Assembly: GCA_001600455.1 (NCBI GenBank)
Contig: BCKC01000001.1
Location: 7,561,899-7,625,898, forward strand
DNA from: Endocalyx cinctus
Taxonomy: Eukaryota; Ascomycota; Sordariomycetes; Amphisphaeriales; Apiosporaceae
Direction: 5' to 3'
Length of the DNA: 64,000 bases
In this document: positions 1 through 12,600 of the stretch, one piece after another
Numbering within the stretch: position 1 is the first letter of the stretch
Layout of the letters: every line of letters starts with the position of its first letter
Notes under the pieces: generated by a model
The model's input: only the letters and a program-made list of their open reading frames with translations
The model's database searches: none
What the model was told of the DNA's origin: nothing
Translations under genes and position numbers: made by a program

Positions 1-579
1 ATCCAAATACTGCCTCTTCTGACCTGGTCGACTCATCTTGACGACAGGTGATTGGGCTGCAGGAGGCTTAAAAGAAGTACCCGCAGGAGCCATGAGAGAT
101 CCCATTTTCCCTGTTATTCCTGGTTTCTTATCCATACTGGTGAAATTTCGCGATTCTGATTTGGGTTGGAATGGAGATGAAGCAGGTACTTCCACAGTTG
201 ATATTGGAGAACTAGGTAGTAACGGAGAGGAAGAAGCGGGATGTAGTGTTGTTCGTGGTTTGACAATTTGGGTTGGCTGAGTGGTTCTGTTGATTATCTG
301 AGTGGGTTGAGTGGTTCTGCTAATCAACTGAGTGGGTTGAGTGGTTCTGTTGACTATCTGAGTAGGCTGTGTTGTTTTGTTCACCAACTGTGTCGGTTGG
401 GTGAAATAAGGTGAAGAGAAGGAGATGTCATCGTTCGCCAGCTCGTCTAGCTCGTCATCGTCCAATATTTCTATTAAATTTTCTGGTTTGCTCTGGGGTT
501 GGGTTTGCTTGTTCTGTGTTCCACCTTGGCGCCCTGAAGATGGGGTATTCTTGCCCGATCCTGACGATCCTCGAAACAT
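1..579 (-). CDS. N-terminal part of a large unidentified nuclear-type protein (runs off left edge)
   Basis: An open frame of 193 codons starts at the ATG at 579 and reads without a stop to base 1, so only the N-terminus is in the window. The protein is polar and disordered. It has an acidic patch (LDDDELDELANDD, about residues 39-51), then five 10-residue repeats of the type QPTQ(L/I)VN(K/R)TT (residues 61-106), then Ser/Pro-rich text (VEVPASSPFQPK, APAGTSFKPP) ending at GQKRQYLD. Low-complexity leaders of this style occur in fungal SNF2-type chromatin ATPases such as Fun30/Fft and in other DNA-repair helicases, but no catalytic domain is visible, so the family is a guess. The start is the first ATG after AT-rich non-coding DNA. 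VMA21 lies head to head with it, about 1.5 kb away. I am fairly sure it is coding and unsure of the identity. Confidence 0.72.
   Translation of the reverse strand, partial: MFRGSSGSGKNTPSSGRQGGTQNKQTQPQSKPENLIEILDDDELDELANDDISFSSPYFTQPTQLVNKTTQPTQIVNRTTQPTQLISRTTQPTQIINRTTQPTQIVKPRTTLHPASSSPLLPSSPISTVEVPASSPFQPKSESRNFTSMDKKPGITGKMGSLMAPAGTSFKPPAAQSPVVKMSRPGQKRQYLD
262..399 (-). repeat. 30-bp tandem repeats, five copies, coding for a TQPTQ-type decapeptide
   Basis: Five consecutive 30-bp units sit inside the left-edge gene and encode decapeptides of the form QPTQ(L/I)(V/I)(N/S)(K/R)TT. The third codon positions differ between copies, so the array is not a very recent expansion. The last copy is degenerate (IVKPRTT). 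Copy-number variation between strains would be expected. Confidence 0.8.
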
Positions 580-2089
580 GTTGTCGTGAATTAATCTTAA
601 TCTTTTTGGTGTAAGTCCTTTCTTTTTCGGAATTAATAAATGAAAGGCGAGGTAATACTATTATTTTTGCTTATATGTTCGATTTCACCTCTTTCGAGTC
701 GGTAATGGAAGAAGGCCGAGGAGAGAAAGAAGAGGTGAATTTTGGGTTTAAAATATATATAAGCCCAGCCACTCAGGAATTATGGGGAGTTGTTGTCTAA
801 GGAGAAGATCGGTTGAAAAATTGGTCTGTAGAAAGAAAAGAGAAAAAGAGGGAGAAAAAAAAAACACCTAGCACGCGCACAAACCCAAAGGAATCCTAAG
901 CTCTCTAAAGATGAAGATTGCCATAAGATAACCAATAGTATTGTGTAGTATATGCAATCCCGTGTTTCAATTGCAACAAGGTGCTATGTTCTTCGTGTAT
1001 ATTCGTGATCTTCGTGTTCTTCGTTGGTAATTTTCTTTTTTTGAGTCAAGTCATAAGGGAAATGATTAACCCTTATCATAAAGTCAAAAATAACGATGGA
1101 GTTTAAAATACCATAGAAGGGCAGACAAAGAAAGAGAAAGAGAGAGAGAGAGAGAGAGAGACGGAGAGTCAAACAGAAGACGTTGTCTGCTATTGAACGA
1201 AGAAACGCGAAGGGTGTACTGAATGAAGTAAAGACATATTAAGAAATTTATTTAGTTTGAATGCGGAGGGTGGAGACAGGTGGTATACACAGTAGTGTAG
1301 AACAAATCGGTTGTCCTGTGGACGCGACTACGCGGTGAAGCTAAGGTCACGGTATCAGGTGATGAGATTCCTTGCTTAATTGGTTTTGTTGAGCCCTGTC
1401 AGTACCTAAGCATACGCTATGAGTGCTATCTCCAAGGCCTAGTACCTAGCAGTCTACGTTACGATAGCAGCCCTGCAGCCCTAGAGAGTAGCTAGATGAC
1501 TGGCTGACTAGCTGGCTAGGTTATTTCAGTGTAGAACAATGGCCCGAGCTTCTTTCACGCTAAAACTACATGTGTTATCCTGGCCCTTCATTTCATCATA
1601 CCCATTTACATATCCATCCCATACAGTAGCTATCCTACCTTCAAGAACAACTTCTTCTACTACATATACATAAAGAGACAAGGACCTTTGTATATTTGAT
1701 TGTCCTTAACGTTCTGTTGAGGAAAGAAAAATAAATCACTGTCCTTTCATTGTGTTGAATTCAGGTTTGTAAAGGAATAGGGATATATATATATATACAC
1801 CCAATATATCTAGTTTGAATTGTTTGACACGGACTAACATACTTTTCTAGTGTCCTTTCTAGCATTGAAAACCTCATCCTTAAATCAGGAGGTAGAGATT
1901 CTCATATCTATTATCTGGCATTGTGAGAGACTTGAGGATATTCAAACACCTCCAAGATACCTCTCTGCTTGATTCAGAATTATCACCATCAAGAGGTCTT
2001 ACTAGAAAAAAGGTCTTCACACATCTCATCGTGTCCAGATAACTGTTTTCATATCTCATAAGGGAATAATCGAAAGAAGCAGAGACAAA
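580..2089. other. Divergent intergenic region between the left-edge gene and VMA21
   Basis: No coding frame is supported here. A TATA-like AAAATATATATAA lies at about 750-762, near the left-edge gene. A purine run with an (AG)n microsatellite lies at about 1133-1160. CTAG-rich sequence (CCTAGTACCTAGCAG, then repeated CTAG/CTGG words) occupies about 1435-1525, and an (AT)n run lies near 1783-1798. The region probably holds both promoters. Confidence 0.5.
1133..1160. repeat. (AG)n microsatellite
   Basis: An uninterrupted AG dinucleotide run of about 20 bases follows a purine-only stretch. It lies in the divergent intergenic region upstream of VMA21. Confidence 0.85.
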
Positions 2090-2636
2090 ATGACCTCTCG
2101 CCGCATCATCTCCACCGAGAAAACCATCCTCGATAAAGATGACATGGACGCCGACGTTCCGAGCGGCACCCAGGGACAATCCGCTTCTTCATCTTCTACT
2201 GCCCCTGCCGTTCCTGCGTGAGTTCTCCTCCATTCCAATTTTAAACCCATATTGCTCTATGTATTCCAGTAGCTAACTCTGTATGTCCTTCTTCGATGTG
2301 TATGGGCGAAAAAAAAACAAAGTGACGTGATCATGAAGCTGCTGGCCTTCACACTCGCTATGATCGTAGTACCTATCGGGTCTTATTTCCTAACGCTGCA
2401 CAATTTGTTTGGGGGTGAGTTTCCTTCGAACTACTTCACTCTCCAACTCTCGTTGGACTTTTAAAAGTAAAATCTTGGAAGATTGGATAATGCTAATCAG
2501 AAGAAAAGGAAATTCGACTTATGCCGGCGCTACCGCCGCCATCATGGCCAACGTTGTATTGGTCGGGTACGTGATCGTCGCTATGAACGAAGACCAGACT
2601 GAGCAGCTTGAGAAGCAAAACAAGAAGAAAGATTAA
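2090..2636 (+). CDS. VMA21: V-ATPase assembly integral membrane protein Vma21
   Basis: Vma21 is a small ER membrane chaperone needed to assemble the V0 sector of the vacuolar H+-ATPase. The model has three exons (2090-2217, 2323-2414, 2509-2636; GTGAGT donors) and encodes 115 residues, normal for fungal Vma21. A polar N-terminus of about 43 residues precedes a first membrane helix (KLLAFTLAMIVVPIGSYFL) and a second one (IMANVVLVGYVIVAM). The NSTYAG motif between the helices is typical of the family. The C-terminus (KQNKKKD) is lysine-rich, like the ER-retrieval signal known for Vma21. The start is the only ATG that gives the conserved N-terminal layout. Splice junctions keep frame, and the order of motifs makes the identification secure. 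Confidence 0.95.
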
Positions 2637-3940
2637 AAAAAGAAACATATATATACATTCCTATAAATTCATATATATTAGGAATAACCGGACACCAAAT
2701 CCTGCCACCATACCTACTGGACACGATATCAGCCATTGAATGACTTGTACCATAGTATAAAACGAGTATCGAACGAAATGAATATAGCCAAGGATCATGC
2801 CGAGAATAGTCGTTATTACTTTTGACTCAAGTATACGGTTTAGTCAATTTCGTTCTTATGACATATTTGCGAAGACTAAGGATTTTACCATTTTCTCCTG
2901 AGATGAATAGCGGGGTGGGCACTATAGCCAAGTCACACAAAAAAATAGGTTTATGAAACGACATATTCACGTAAAATTCGGCATTATATCATTAAAGGGG
3001 GAGTATGTAAACGGACGAGTTTCTCGTCATATTTAATTGTTTCTTCTTAAGGAAAAAAATGTAAGAGAAGGAAAACAAACATGTACTTGTCATTTTATGT
3101 ACATATGAAAAATCCTATCCTTCCGAATCCTATCTCTTTGAGTCGTGTTCCCCTATCCCCTCATGAAGAATTCTTTGCTCAAAACAAGGGTGGCAGTAAG
3201 TATGTCGTGATCGTATGCGTATATGTACGTGTGTGAGTGTGAGTGTGAGTGCGAAGTGTGTCGTAGATGTGGGTGTTATGCGTAGAGAGAAAGATGAGGT
3301 GGCGACAGTTCTAATTTCTGACCCTTTTCGTGAGGTGATTACGGCTAAGGGGGGAAGGGGAGGGAATTAATGAATCTCCTTTTTTTTGCTCTTTTTTCTT
3401 CTTCTTTTATATCAAGTGCCGAGAGAATGCATCCCAGTCGACAAGCAAGATGTCCTGTGTATCATGCTTCTCTCCCGAGGTATTCCTAACATTGGAAACA
3501 TGGCGCTTCCAATTTAAATCATAAAATCTTCCAAACGGTGCCAGTAACTGATCCTGGAGTGATAGATCTACCTTGTTGCGAGCTCATGCACGGCTAACCA
3601 GTTGAATAGTTAAGAACCTCCATAACAACCATTGCTCCAAAACGCTCGCTTCATATGAGAAATGGGCCCATGCAACCGCTAGGGGCTCGATACGTATCTC
3701 CTCCGACGGTGATTAATCGTGAGAAAAATTCGGTGAAATATTGAGAAAAGGATTGGGAATCTAATCATGGTCCAAAAGGAACCGCAAAGTGTAGGCGACA
3801 AAGGAACGTCTCGCCACTAGAGGTATAAAGGAAAAAGTCGCGAAAATGATCGTTACAAAAGGGAGGACAACCCCGGTGGTGAGTTGGCACGTTCGCATTC
3901 GGCCGTTTGGCCGACCGTATTGTTTCCATCGAGGGAACTA
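2637..3940. other. Intergenic region downstream of VMA21
   Basis: VMA21 and the DUF2406 gene converge on this spacer. It is AT-rich, with a GTGAGT-like microsatellite at about 3230-3255 and pyrimidine runs near 3380-3410. I see no gene in it. It likely holds both 3' UTRs. Confidence 0.5.
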
Positions 3941-5341
3941 TTAAACTTGGGAAGCTCTGCTGAACCGTTTTAGCGGGTTCCAACTCTTTCTCTTCTCTCC
4001 CATCCCTGGCCTCTCTTGAACCGCTGCTTTGGATGGTTTTCGGAGTATAACTCCATTCTCTTTCCTCGGTACTTGTGGGGGTAATCCAGGATTTCCGCCA
4101 GCGTTCAGGTTCGGAGGTTGATACGCGGGTGATTGGCCGAAGCTGATACCGTAGTCGTTCATGGGCTCTCTTCGTTTCGGCGGCGAACGACGATCTATCG
4201 AACTGTTCTCACTGCTAGTAGGGTCGGTCTGGTATCCCGCGGGATCGCCCATGCTTCCACTGCCCGAACCAGATACTACCGTCTCGTACGAGCGGTGATT
4301 GTACGACTGAGGATATACGTTCCTCTCCGGGTACATGCGACCGTTCGACAATTGCTGCTCCGACTGCACGCGCGAAAATCTATTTCGCGCGCCCATGCCA
4401 CTATTTCCATACGGACTATCGTACCCACCCTGGAAGCTGTCTCTAGGACCGTTCATCATCGATTGTCTAGGGTCGTACATCGTGCTCTCGGGTCTGCCCC
4501 CGTACGGGGTTTCATGGGGGGCACGAGATCCGTTACCTGAAGGTTCAAGAAATGAGATGGAGTCAGGATAAGGTGAGTGGGTACATCTATGCTCACCACT
4601 GAAAAAGCTACTGCGCCTATTCCAGTTTGCTATTGAATCGGAGTCTGATCTATACATGGAGGATCGGTTGTAGCCGCCATCAATGGCGGCCTCGAAACTC
4701 CTGATCGTGTCTAACGGTCGCTCCCACCTACTTCGAGTGGGATTGGATAGGTCCGGATCGGCTACGATACAACGTGTTAGCGCGACCAAAGTACTTCACA
4801 AACGGGGAGCGGTAGCTTGTGACAAACCGATGGGAGCGCCAAAGGCGTCTTTGTGTTGGACCGATCGCAACGAGCCTATAGATTTGGATTCCTGCGCAGC
4901 CATAGCTGAAGAAAAGAAACCGGTATTAGTATTTATCATCGCGACGATTGAGACGGAGTTGATATGATGGTAGGCAAAGTGTAGAAAGAAAGGAAAGAAG
5001 GAAAAGTTTTGGAAAAGCGCGAGGCGCTTGTCGATAAGACACATACCTGGTTCGACTTCGTTCAAGGCCATTCTAGGGTCGGCTTTACCGTGAAGTCTCT
5101 TGGCTTCCTTCTCAGCGGATGTCTCATGGAGATCAACCTTGTAGGGATTGCTACCGGAACTTTTCTGGGACTTGTCAGATCGGAAACTGAAGGCTCTGGA
5201 TTTAGGCCGGGTTCGCTCTTGTTTCTGTACCTGTGAGGCCTGCGACGGACGAGACTGATGTTGATAAGGATGTGTATACTGCGGGCCTTGCTGCGTCGGC
5301 GGAGCAGGCAGTGGGTGGTGGTTGTAGCTCGAGGTCGCCAT
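3941..5341 (-). CDS. DUF2406 domain protein (fungal, function unknown)
   Basis: Three exons (5341-5047, 4905-4828, 4761-3941) encode 397 residues. The N-terminus is Pro/Gln/His-rich. The conserved DUF2406 block follows: KVDLHETSAEKEAKR, KADPRMALNEVEP, SIGSLRSVQHKDAFGAPI, then ADPDLSNPTRSRWERPLD and TIRSFEAAIDG. The introns fall inside this block, and splicing restores the family reading ...GAPI-ADPDLSNPTRSR. The C-terminal half is disordered and rich in Arg, Ser, Tyr and Pro, ending with basic KSWNPLKRFSRASQV. As I recall, budding yeast YMR295C belongs to the same family; the molecular role is not established. The start at 5341 is the first ATG of an uninterrupted frame. Family assignment is firm and function unknown. 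Confidence 0.9.
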
Positions 5342-8300
5342 TGTGGAATGGGCTCAGCGATCGTCGGTAATTTTTTTATTAGCACCGTATCCTCTGCTTC
5401 TTTTTTGGCCCTTATTGTCCCCCTGGCACCTTATCGTGATGGAGCAACTAGGTATGTAATGACGAAAAAGCGGATTTAGAAGTGGGCTTGTCGTTACCAA
5501 TACCTGGTCGAAACAATTATTTGATTGTTAGCGTGCGGTAGCTTCCCGTAGTTATTAATCTAGGTCGAACTGTGGGAGATTGTTGGATTATCGTGGCGCT
5601 TAAACGGTGCGAGAACTGGTGGATGGATGGAGGAATGGGATATTTTCAGGTGGTGGTTGGTAAAATTAAAGTGGTAGGCCGAGTAGCCGTGTGGATCTTG
5701 ACTGGGAAGGACGTTTTGTACAGTAGGTGGGATGAAGAATGACACCGAGAACCAAGAAAACGATACCTTGTTGACTGGAGAAGATAATGCCGGGATTCTG
5801 TGTGTGGTATGGTATGATGTGGTATTGTTGACTATACCATGTACAGAGGACCTAATTTGATAAATTACTCTTTCCAGTGATGCAGTGATAAAAGACGAGA
5901 TGTAAATAAACAAAAATAACAGGAAAGAAAGACGATGTTTATCCTTCGTATTATTCACTTTTTTTTTCCTCTTTCTTTCTTTTGCAGTCTTTCGATCCTT
6001 CTTCTTTTTTTGGGATTCCTGACTCTGATAGAATATAATTAGTCCAATCGGATTCCGACAAGACTAATTAATATGTAAACTTGATGGATTTCAAGTGAGA
6101 AGACGAAGGTTCCATGGAACAAGGATGTTGGTTGAAAATGGGGCAGATAGGAAAACGCGGACTTGTAAGGTTAATGGATCCCGTCTCGGGTTATTCTCTG
6201 TCTTTTTTTATTCTTTCTTTCTTTCTCTTTTCTCTCCAATTCTTCTTTTCCGTATATGTATTATTGTTATTTTTTTTATTTATTCATGTTTTATTGATTA
6301 GGTGCTTATGTGATTAGGTATTTTTTTTTATTTTATTTTATTAAGGAAGTGAGAGGTAAATTGGAAAATGTAAAAGTAAGAAGAGAGTGGCTGTGTAGGT
6401 AGCCGATGCCCGCGTTCCTATCGAGAGGGATGGTAAAAAAAAGCTTGCGTAGCAACGCTAGGGGTGTTGTATCTAGGTCTGCTAGGGTGACAGTTGAAAG
6501 ATGTACTAGGACTAGAATAGTAAGTCAGAAATATATTAGTTTTCCAAGTATCCGGTACAACAACTGTAAATGGGGATGAGTATGTAAAGTTACTTTGAGT
6601 GTCTCAAGATTGAATTAAATTCAAGGAATTATCGTTTTGAAGGAAGGGGGGGTAGGATAAGTATTAATATGACGCTATACATATACAAGTACAGTAGTAT
6701 AACACTAGGAATTATCAGGGCGGGTAGTGATGATCGTGCGATTTAGTGGCATGCTTCAAAGGTAAATCAAATGTAGAACTTGGCATACGAGAAGCTTCTT
6801 AAGATACCTTCAAGCTACTTTAGACTACTAAAGTTGGAAGATAGGATACTTGTAGGGGCGGATTAATGGTATTGACAAGTGTTTAGGCCATTATAAAGCC
6901 CTGTAAATAGATATGAAATATAGCGTAACTAGTGTATACACACCCTCTAATTTTTAGTGTAGATCTCAGCTTGATAGGCTGAATCCTGATAGGTAACGAA
7001 TGTACCCTATACTACACTATTTCGATATTCTCCGAATGAACGAAACTCTTGGCGATATTGTCGAGTAGAACTTCCTTAGGATTCTAGTTCAATACTCCTG
7101 TTTTTAATCATCTAACCTAGACATCTATCGTGTTAGAGCTATGATTATTTCAATTCAATATTTCATGACTCGGTCAAAGCTGATATCGAAAGGAGAGAGG
7201 GTAAAAAGGGAGTCCAAACATCATCACTAATGCAGAAAAGACTCAGAATAGAAAATGAAATAAACGCCAGGTTAAAATCATAATACCAGGAAATAAGACA
7301 GCCTGTTCTAGGATAATGGGCAACCATGGAAACGCCGTGGAAGAATCTGTCTTGAGTGACGTCAACTACATCCGTCAACGATTGTTGAATTGTTTCAGGA
7401 TGGTAGTTATATGCCGATTCGTGCACGTCTTTGAAAAAAAGAAAAGAAAAAATATATATATTAAAAAACCACTATCAACATATATTGACTTACAGCGCAT
7501 TAATGTTGTGTTCGCGAACTCATAATTTTAACGCCTCGTAACACCACTTTCTTTTCCCCTTTGCTAGAACGAGTGTGATTCAATTCAATTTCCTCGAATT
7601 GTTAAATGTCGGTCGGCGTCCGGGTGGCCTGGTCCTGAAGCAGCAGGGTCCCAAAAAACCTAGCCAGCATCGAACTATTCGGTAATTTGATTTTGATAGT
7701 ATCCTTAGAGGCTTAGAGTCGGACTATTACTATCAAAGCGGCATCAAAGTCGTTCAAACCGACGGACTCCAAGATAAAGATAAAGGATAACTATTTGGAG
7801 AATAGGACTTTCTTATTTATATCGATGTCCGTGGTATGTATCTACAAAGACTTTACGACGTGGATCAAATTGAGGAAAAAGAAAAGTGAGGGTACGTATA
7901 CGTGTGCGTGTGCGTGTGTATGTGTACGTGTGTGGGAGAAGAAGGAAAGAAATAAGAGAAAAAGTACAATTGGAGATTTCTAAGCTTCCTTTTGATCGGG
8001 ACAAAAAATATATACAGGTATTAGTGGCTATTACATCCGAGTCGCCGGTATCGTAGTAATTATTGGATAGAAAGTCTCAAGAGGCATGGTCGAATAGAAA
8101 CGAGGCATCATTAAGTTAGTCAATGGTAAGTTGGGCTGTGTCTTCGGATTATACGACATATCCACGGATGCTAGTTGAGTAATCTAGCAATCATACCATT
8201 TCATAAGTATTTGATCATTTATGCATATTGTATCGTATACTAAACATTATTTACAGAGTGTTTGAAAAGGCTCGTATTAAGTAGCCAGGCAGCCGAATAA

Positions 8301-9600
8301 AACGGACTTATTATTAGATACGTGGTGTTGGCGGTTATATGTATGGATGCAGTGAGAATGCTTCATATAAACAATCCTACTTGAACCTCATCCGACCTTG
8401 CCGATGTCTGTATGAATTAGCAACCTACCATATACTGTAAGTACCTATATGTAGGTAAGATTCTTTATATCCTCTTACAGTACGGAGTATATAGTAGTAT
8501 CACGTTTGTAACATGCTCATATCTCTTTTTGAAACGGATTTCTTGTTTTCTTATGATTATCATTTTTCTTTGCATCACAGATGCCTATCATTTCATCATT
8601 TCGCCTCAGTCCCTATGTAAAAATAACGTATGTCAAAACTAACATATAAAATAGCCTGACATTGTATGTAACCATGATCAACCGACTTGACTACCACTCA
8701 ACCTAAGTACCTAGGTATTCAAGTCTTTCTCTAGACTTTACCCAACTAGGTATATATGGATACAAAGTATACATATATTGATAATGTTGTAGATGGGTTC
8801 TACCAGATGGCCATATAATGATGATTGATTTTTATATGTAAGAGTGATGGTGGTATAGTGAAAGTGGTGGCCTAATAATGGCCCTACAGGCCCCACAATA
8901 TATAGGTACATATACTACACACGTATATCCATACATAGTGTACTTAAATAATGAATAATATCCATGGATATGGGTTTTTTTTTATATTATTATCTTGTAC
9001 GTGTAGGGCTTTCACAACAATTAGTGCAAAGTGCCAAAGACGGTACGGTACAGAATGTACGGCAGAAGACGTTTACTATAACAGGTTAGCGATAACACGT
9101 TTGCATTTAACACCCACTTGAAGACATACCCAAAAGCGTAGGTGGGGAACCCGCTATTACCTGCGTCTGTGTACAGAGTATGTGTTTCCTTTTTTTTTTC
9201 TTTTACCTTTTCTTTTGTTTCGACTCTTGACACACTCCACCTCACTTACACTACATTACACCGGCAGACCGGCCTCACTATGGACAAATACGAAAATGCC
9301 ATCCCACGTGTTGATGGGGCAATGGCTTTTCTAATCGTTTTCTTATTTAAGTGGACGTGGTGGGGAGGTCAGCAATTATGTCTTTTCTACATAGGAAGCT
9401 TCTTCTCTCTTTTTTTTTTTTTCGCCTCCGCTTTGTATAGTATTTTTCTCTTCCTTTTTTTGCTTTACTCTGCTCCAATTGATGACTAGCGAATAGATGT
9501 CTGTGAAAAGTAAAAATTAAAAAGATCCCGTACTATATAACCTGCAGGTTCAAAGAGGTAGCGAAGGCGAAATTCGCTACCATCACGCAAGAAGTTCATC
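5342..9600. other. Gene-poor AT-rich block (left part)
   Basis: No open frame here looks like protein: frames are short, composition-driven and without recognisable motifs. The block contains homopolymer T and A runs, a GTGTGC/GTAC-type microsatellite at about 7890-7940, and CTAG/TACC-rich words near 8430-8460 and 8700-8720 (CCTAGGTATT). The part nearest 5342 should hold the promoter of the DUF2406 gene. I see no transposon ends. Confidence 0.45.
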
Positions 9601-12600
9601 ATGGATACGATACGAGCCTGTTAGTGCAGTAGTAATAGTGCAATAGTGCAATGGTGTTCCCCACCATCTTACGTGATCTATCAATAATACCGGCCCGCCT
9701 TGACATCCCCCTCCTTAGTATGTATAACTTAGGTAAGGTTTTGCAGAAAATCGTGGCGCAGCTTCACCATCTTTCGTATCGAAGCTTGCATTTTAATCTA
9801 TCTATCATCTATACGTGTCCACGCGTCATTCACGCGGGCGAATATAAGCACCATACTTGGCAGGTATCGGCAGCTCAGCCAACCTGCGTCGTCCGTGATC
9901 CTCCCAAACTAGACTATCATCTCCATATGTGGTGTACTTCACGTCAGGAACGGCCTGTTGGTCGATACATACAAGATGCTAGGACAGCCATAATCTAGTA
10001 AGCTTGACTACTATGTACATCATATACCACACACATACGAGGTCGCCTACTATTATGCAGCTCATCGGAATTAAGAGTGGCAAAGACACAAAATACTGGA
10101 CTTCCCCAAATCCTCTGTCCGCATATCAATTGGAAACGGCAAAAAAAGCTCCAACCAAGACGGACCCTACTTCAAATCCGATACCGACTGACGTTGGTTC
10201 TGCATTGTCCACCCGCGCGTATCTAGAAAATGCTTTGAGGTTTCTTCCCAGCAAATAGCTATCATCTTCGCTCCGGTTTCAGGTACGTGCGGAACCTAAA
10301 ATATCACTCTCATATCCTCAGTTTAGCCAATTAGCTGCGTTTTGAATGTGAAAAATGCTTAAGAAAGGGGACTTGCCCAGAGTATTAAAGTTGCGCCTCA
10401 AGTTGGTTGAAAGCGCGGTAGATCATACCGTATCTTGGGATACCTGATAAATGCGTATGACAGGGCGACTAAGGCTTTAGAATATATGTATTCAGCCAAG
10501 TAATCGTTTTACCGGGTGATTTGGCAATATGAGTTGATCGGCATATCTAACATACGAAGTGGTTTATGCCGTCGTATGATACATAATCACTTCGTCGCGA
10601 ATGAGTATTTTTCAAAAAATCAGCACAATCATCGTTCATGCGATATTCCGAGGACTCGGCAGTGAATACGATAACCGCAAGGTGTTCATGCGAGATCCTT
10701 AAGCATCTGTAGATCATTACATGTTGACATATGCCTACGAGACATGTCGTGCAATCTGCATTGTATCACTTCCTGACCCCTACTTAGGTAACCCCAAAAA
10801 ATTTTCTATCATGACCATCACTAACGTCCTCCCCTTATTAGCAGCCTTCGGGTCAGTTAAGACGTCTTTGATTATCCTTTCAGGAGATGTAGCGGCCTTG
10901 ACATATCCATTGCGAAATCAACGGTTAATACCTTTATCTGGATGTGACTACGTACGTTATCAGGGATATAGGCAGCATCAGAGATTAACTGCAACCGTGC
11001 AGAAATCAATATAGACGTGCTCTAGCGCAGCAGGAGGTTTTGTCTCGTGCCATATTTCAATGCCATTACATCTTCATGACCGTTCACTTACCATCTCGGA
11101 TTTAGAGTTGAAGAGCGCGGAGTTACTGCCATTTGTCTTTCCGGTCAGCAACCTTGCCGGTAGATTGAGAGAAAAAAAAAAAAAAAAAAAGAGAGACCCA
11201 AGGGATGGCCTCACCGCCGCGCTATTTAGGGATCGAGCCTAATACCATGAACCAATTAACATTCTATATCAACTCGGGCTCGTACGGATGACTACGCTTG
11301 CTTAAGCGCCTAGCTAACTCTACTTTGATCTTGTGCCAAAGTAAGCATGAAGCCAATTTCACCAGCTCATCCAACCAGTGACTCTTGACTGAGACAAGTA
11401 ATTTCCGTTATTCATTCTTCGCCCTCGGTGCAATGAGCTGTTGGAGAATAACGGGGAATGTTGACTGAAGATCGAGAATTCCGTTTCTGCCGGCGATCCA
11501 AGATGAGGTGGCTAGCTGTCTCAATATGTATGTATGTAAAAAGGTAATACATATCCTACCCGCAAAACTATGAGATAATTTCACTTGGAAGACAATTTAG
11601 TCAGCAATGCATATATTACACAAGAAATATATCTTTCCATGACTCCTTAGAGCTAGTTACATGATACGAAAACCAGCCTGCGTGTTCACTTCAGCACTGA
11701 TGTATCGCACTACATATTCCAAGCTGAACTTGCATTTTCAACTCAGGCTGATTACCTCTACATGTCCCTGGCTAGATGTCTGATTCTGCCTCGATTCCGT
11801 ACGGGAATAACAGCTCAAGATTATCCGAGGAGCGACATGACCTTTCCCCGATTACTTTGGTAAGACATCGGCAAGGAGAAGACCCCTAATCCCATCCCCC
11901 TTAACACTAAAATCTCTTTAGAAGGAACGGGCTTGGGGATGATGGGGAAGGGCCGCATACAGAGATATAATGAGACGTATAGCGTAAATGGGCTATTGGG
12001 AAAAGAGTCACGTTCAAGGTATCAAGCCCTGCACAGGGACCTTGATAACGAATTAAACGCGAAGGAAGATGCAGCGTGGGAATACAGTCTAGTTGTATTC
12101 TGGAATACCCGAAATACATGTGATCTACACTTCATGCGTTATTGTCTTACCGCACAGGTCTAATTCGCGACTATTTTAGGTGTTCCCTTCTAGAGAAAAT
12201 ATCTAAGGGTCTTTTTTCTCTCTCCTATATGTCTCAAGCTACGAGAAAAAAAAATAAGGTTGGAGTAGGAGAGATGTCGTAGGAATTCTTTTTGAATAGA
12301 ATCAACCACCTGCGTCATTGTCCTGCTCGGGGTTATTATTAACACATACGTGCTAGTGGCATCTATCGAAAACCACCCCCAGCGACCTGCAGAGCTATAG
12401 ATAGGGCTTATTGCATGTGCTGGAATTGCGTCTCAGTTGTCTAGTTAACAATTGGCAGAAACATATACATACATTTGAATGAATAAATAACCCGGGGATG
12501 CAGGGGACTTCTCTAAGCATGCATTACTAGAAAGATAGGAAGATACATGATTCCTAACTGCCATACTAGGTAGTAAGTAGATACGCCGTGCTTGGGATCT

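Noticed and set aside
262..399. CRISPR-like array at the left edge
   Set aside because: The 30-bp units are contiguous, without spacers, and encode an in-frame decapeptide repeat in a eukaryotic gene.
5560..5958. 132-codon minus-strand frame near the DUF2406 promoter
   Set aside because: Composition is Ser/His/Phe-rich and shows no domain, codon bias or splice context. It lies in promoter DNA.
9651..9998. 115-codon + strand frame in the gene-poor block
   Set aside because: No recognisable family and no codon bias. The length is possible by chance in 8 kb of non-coding DNA.
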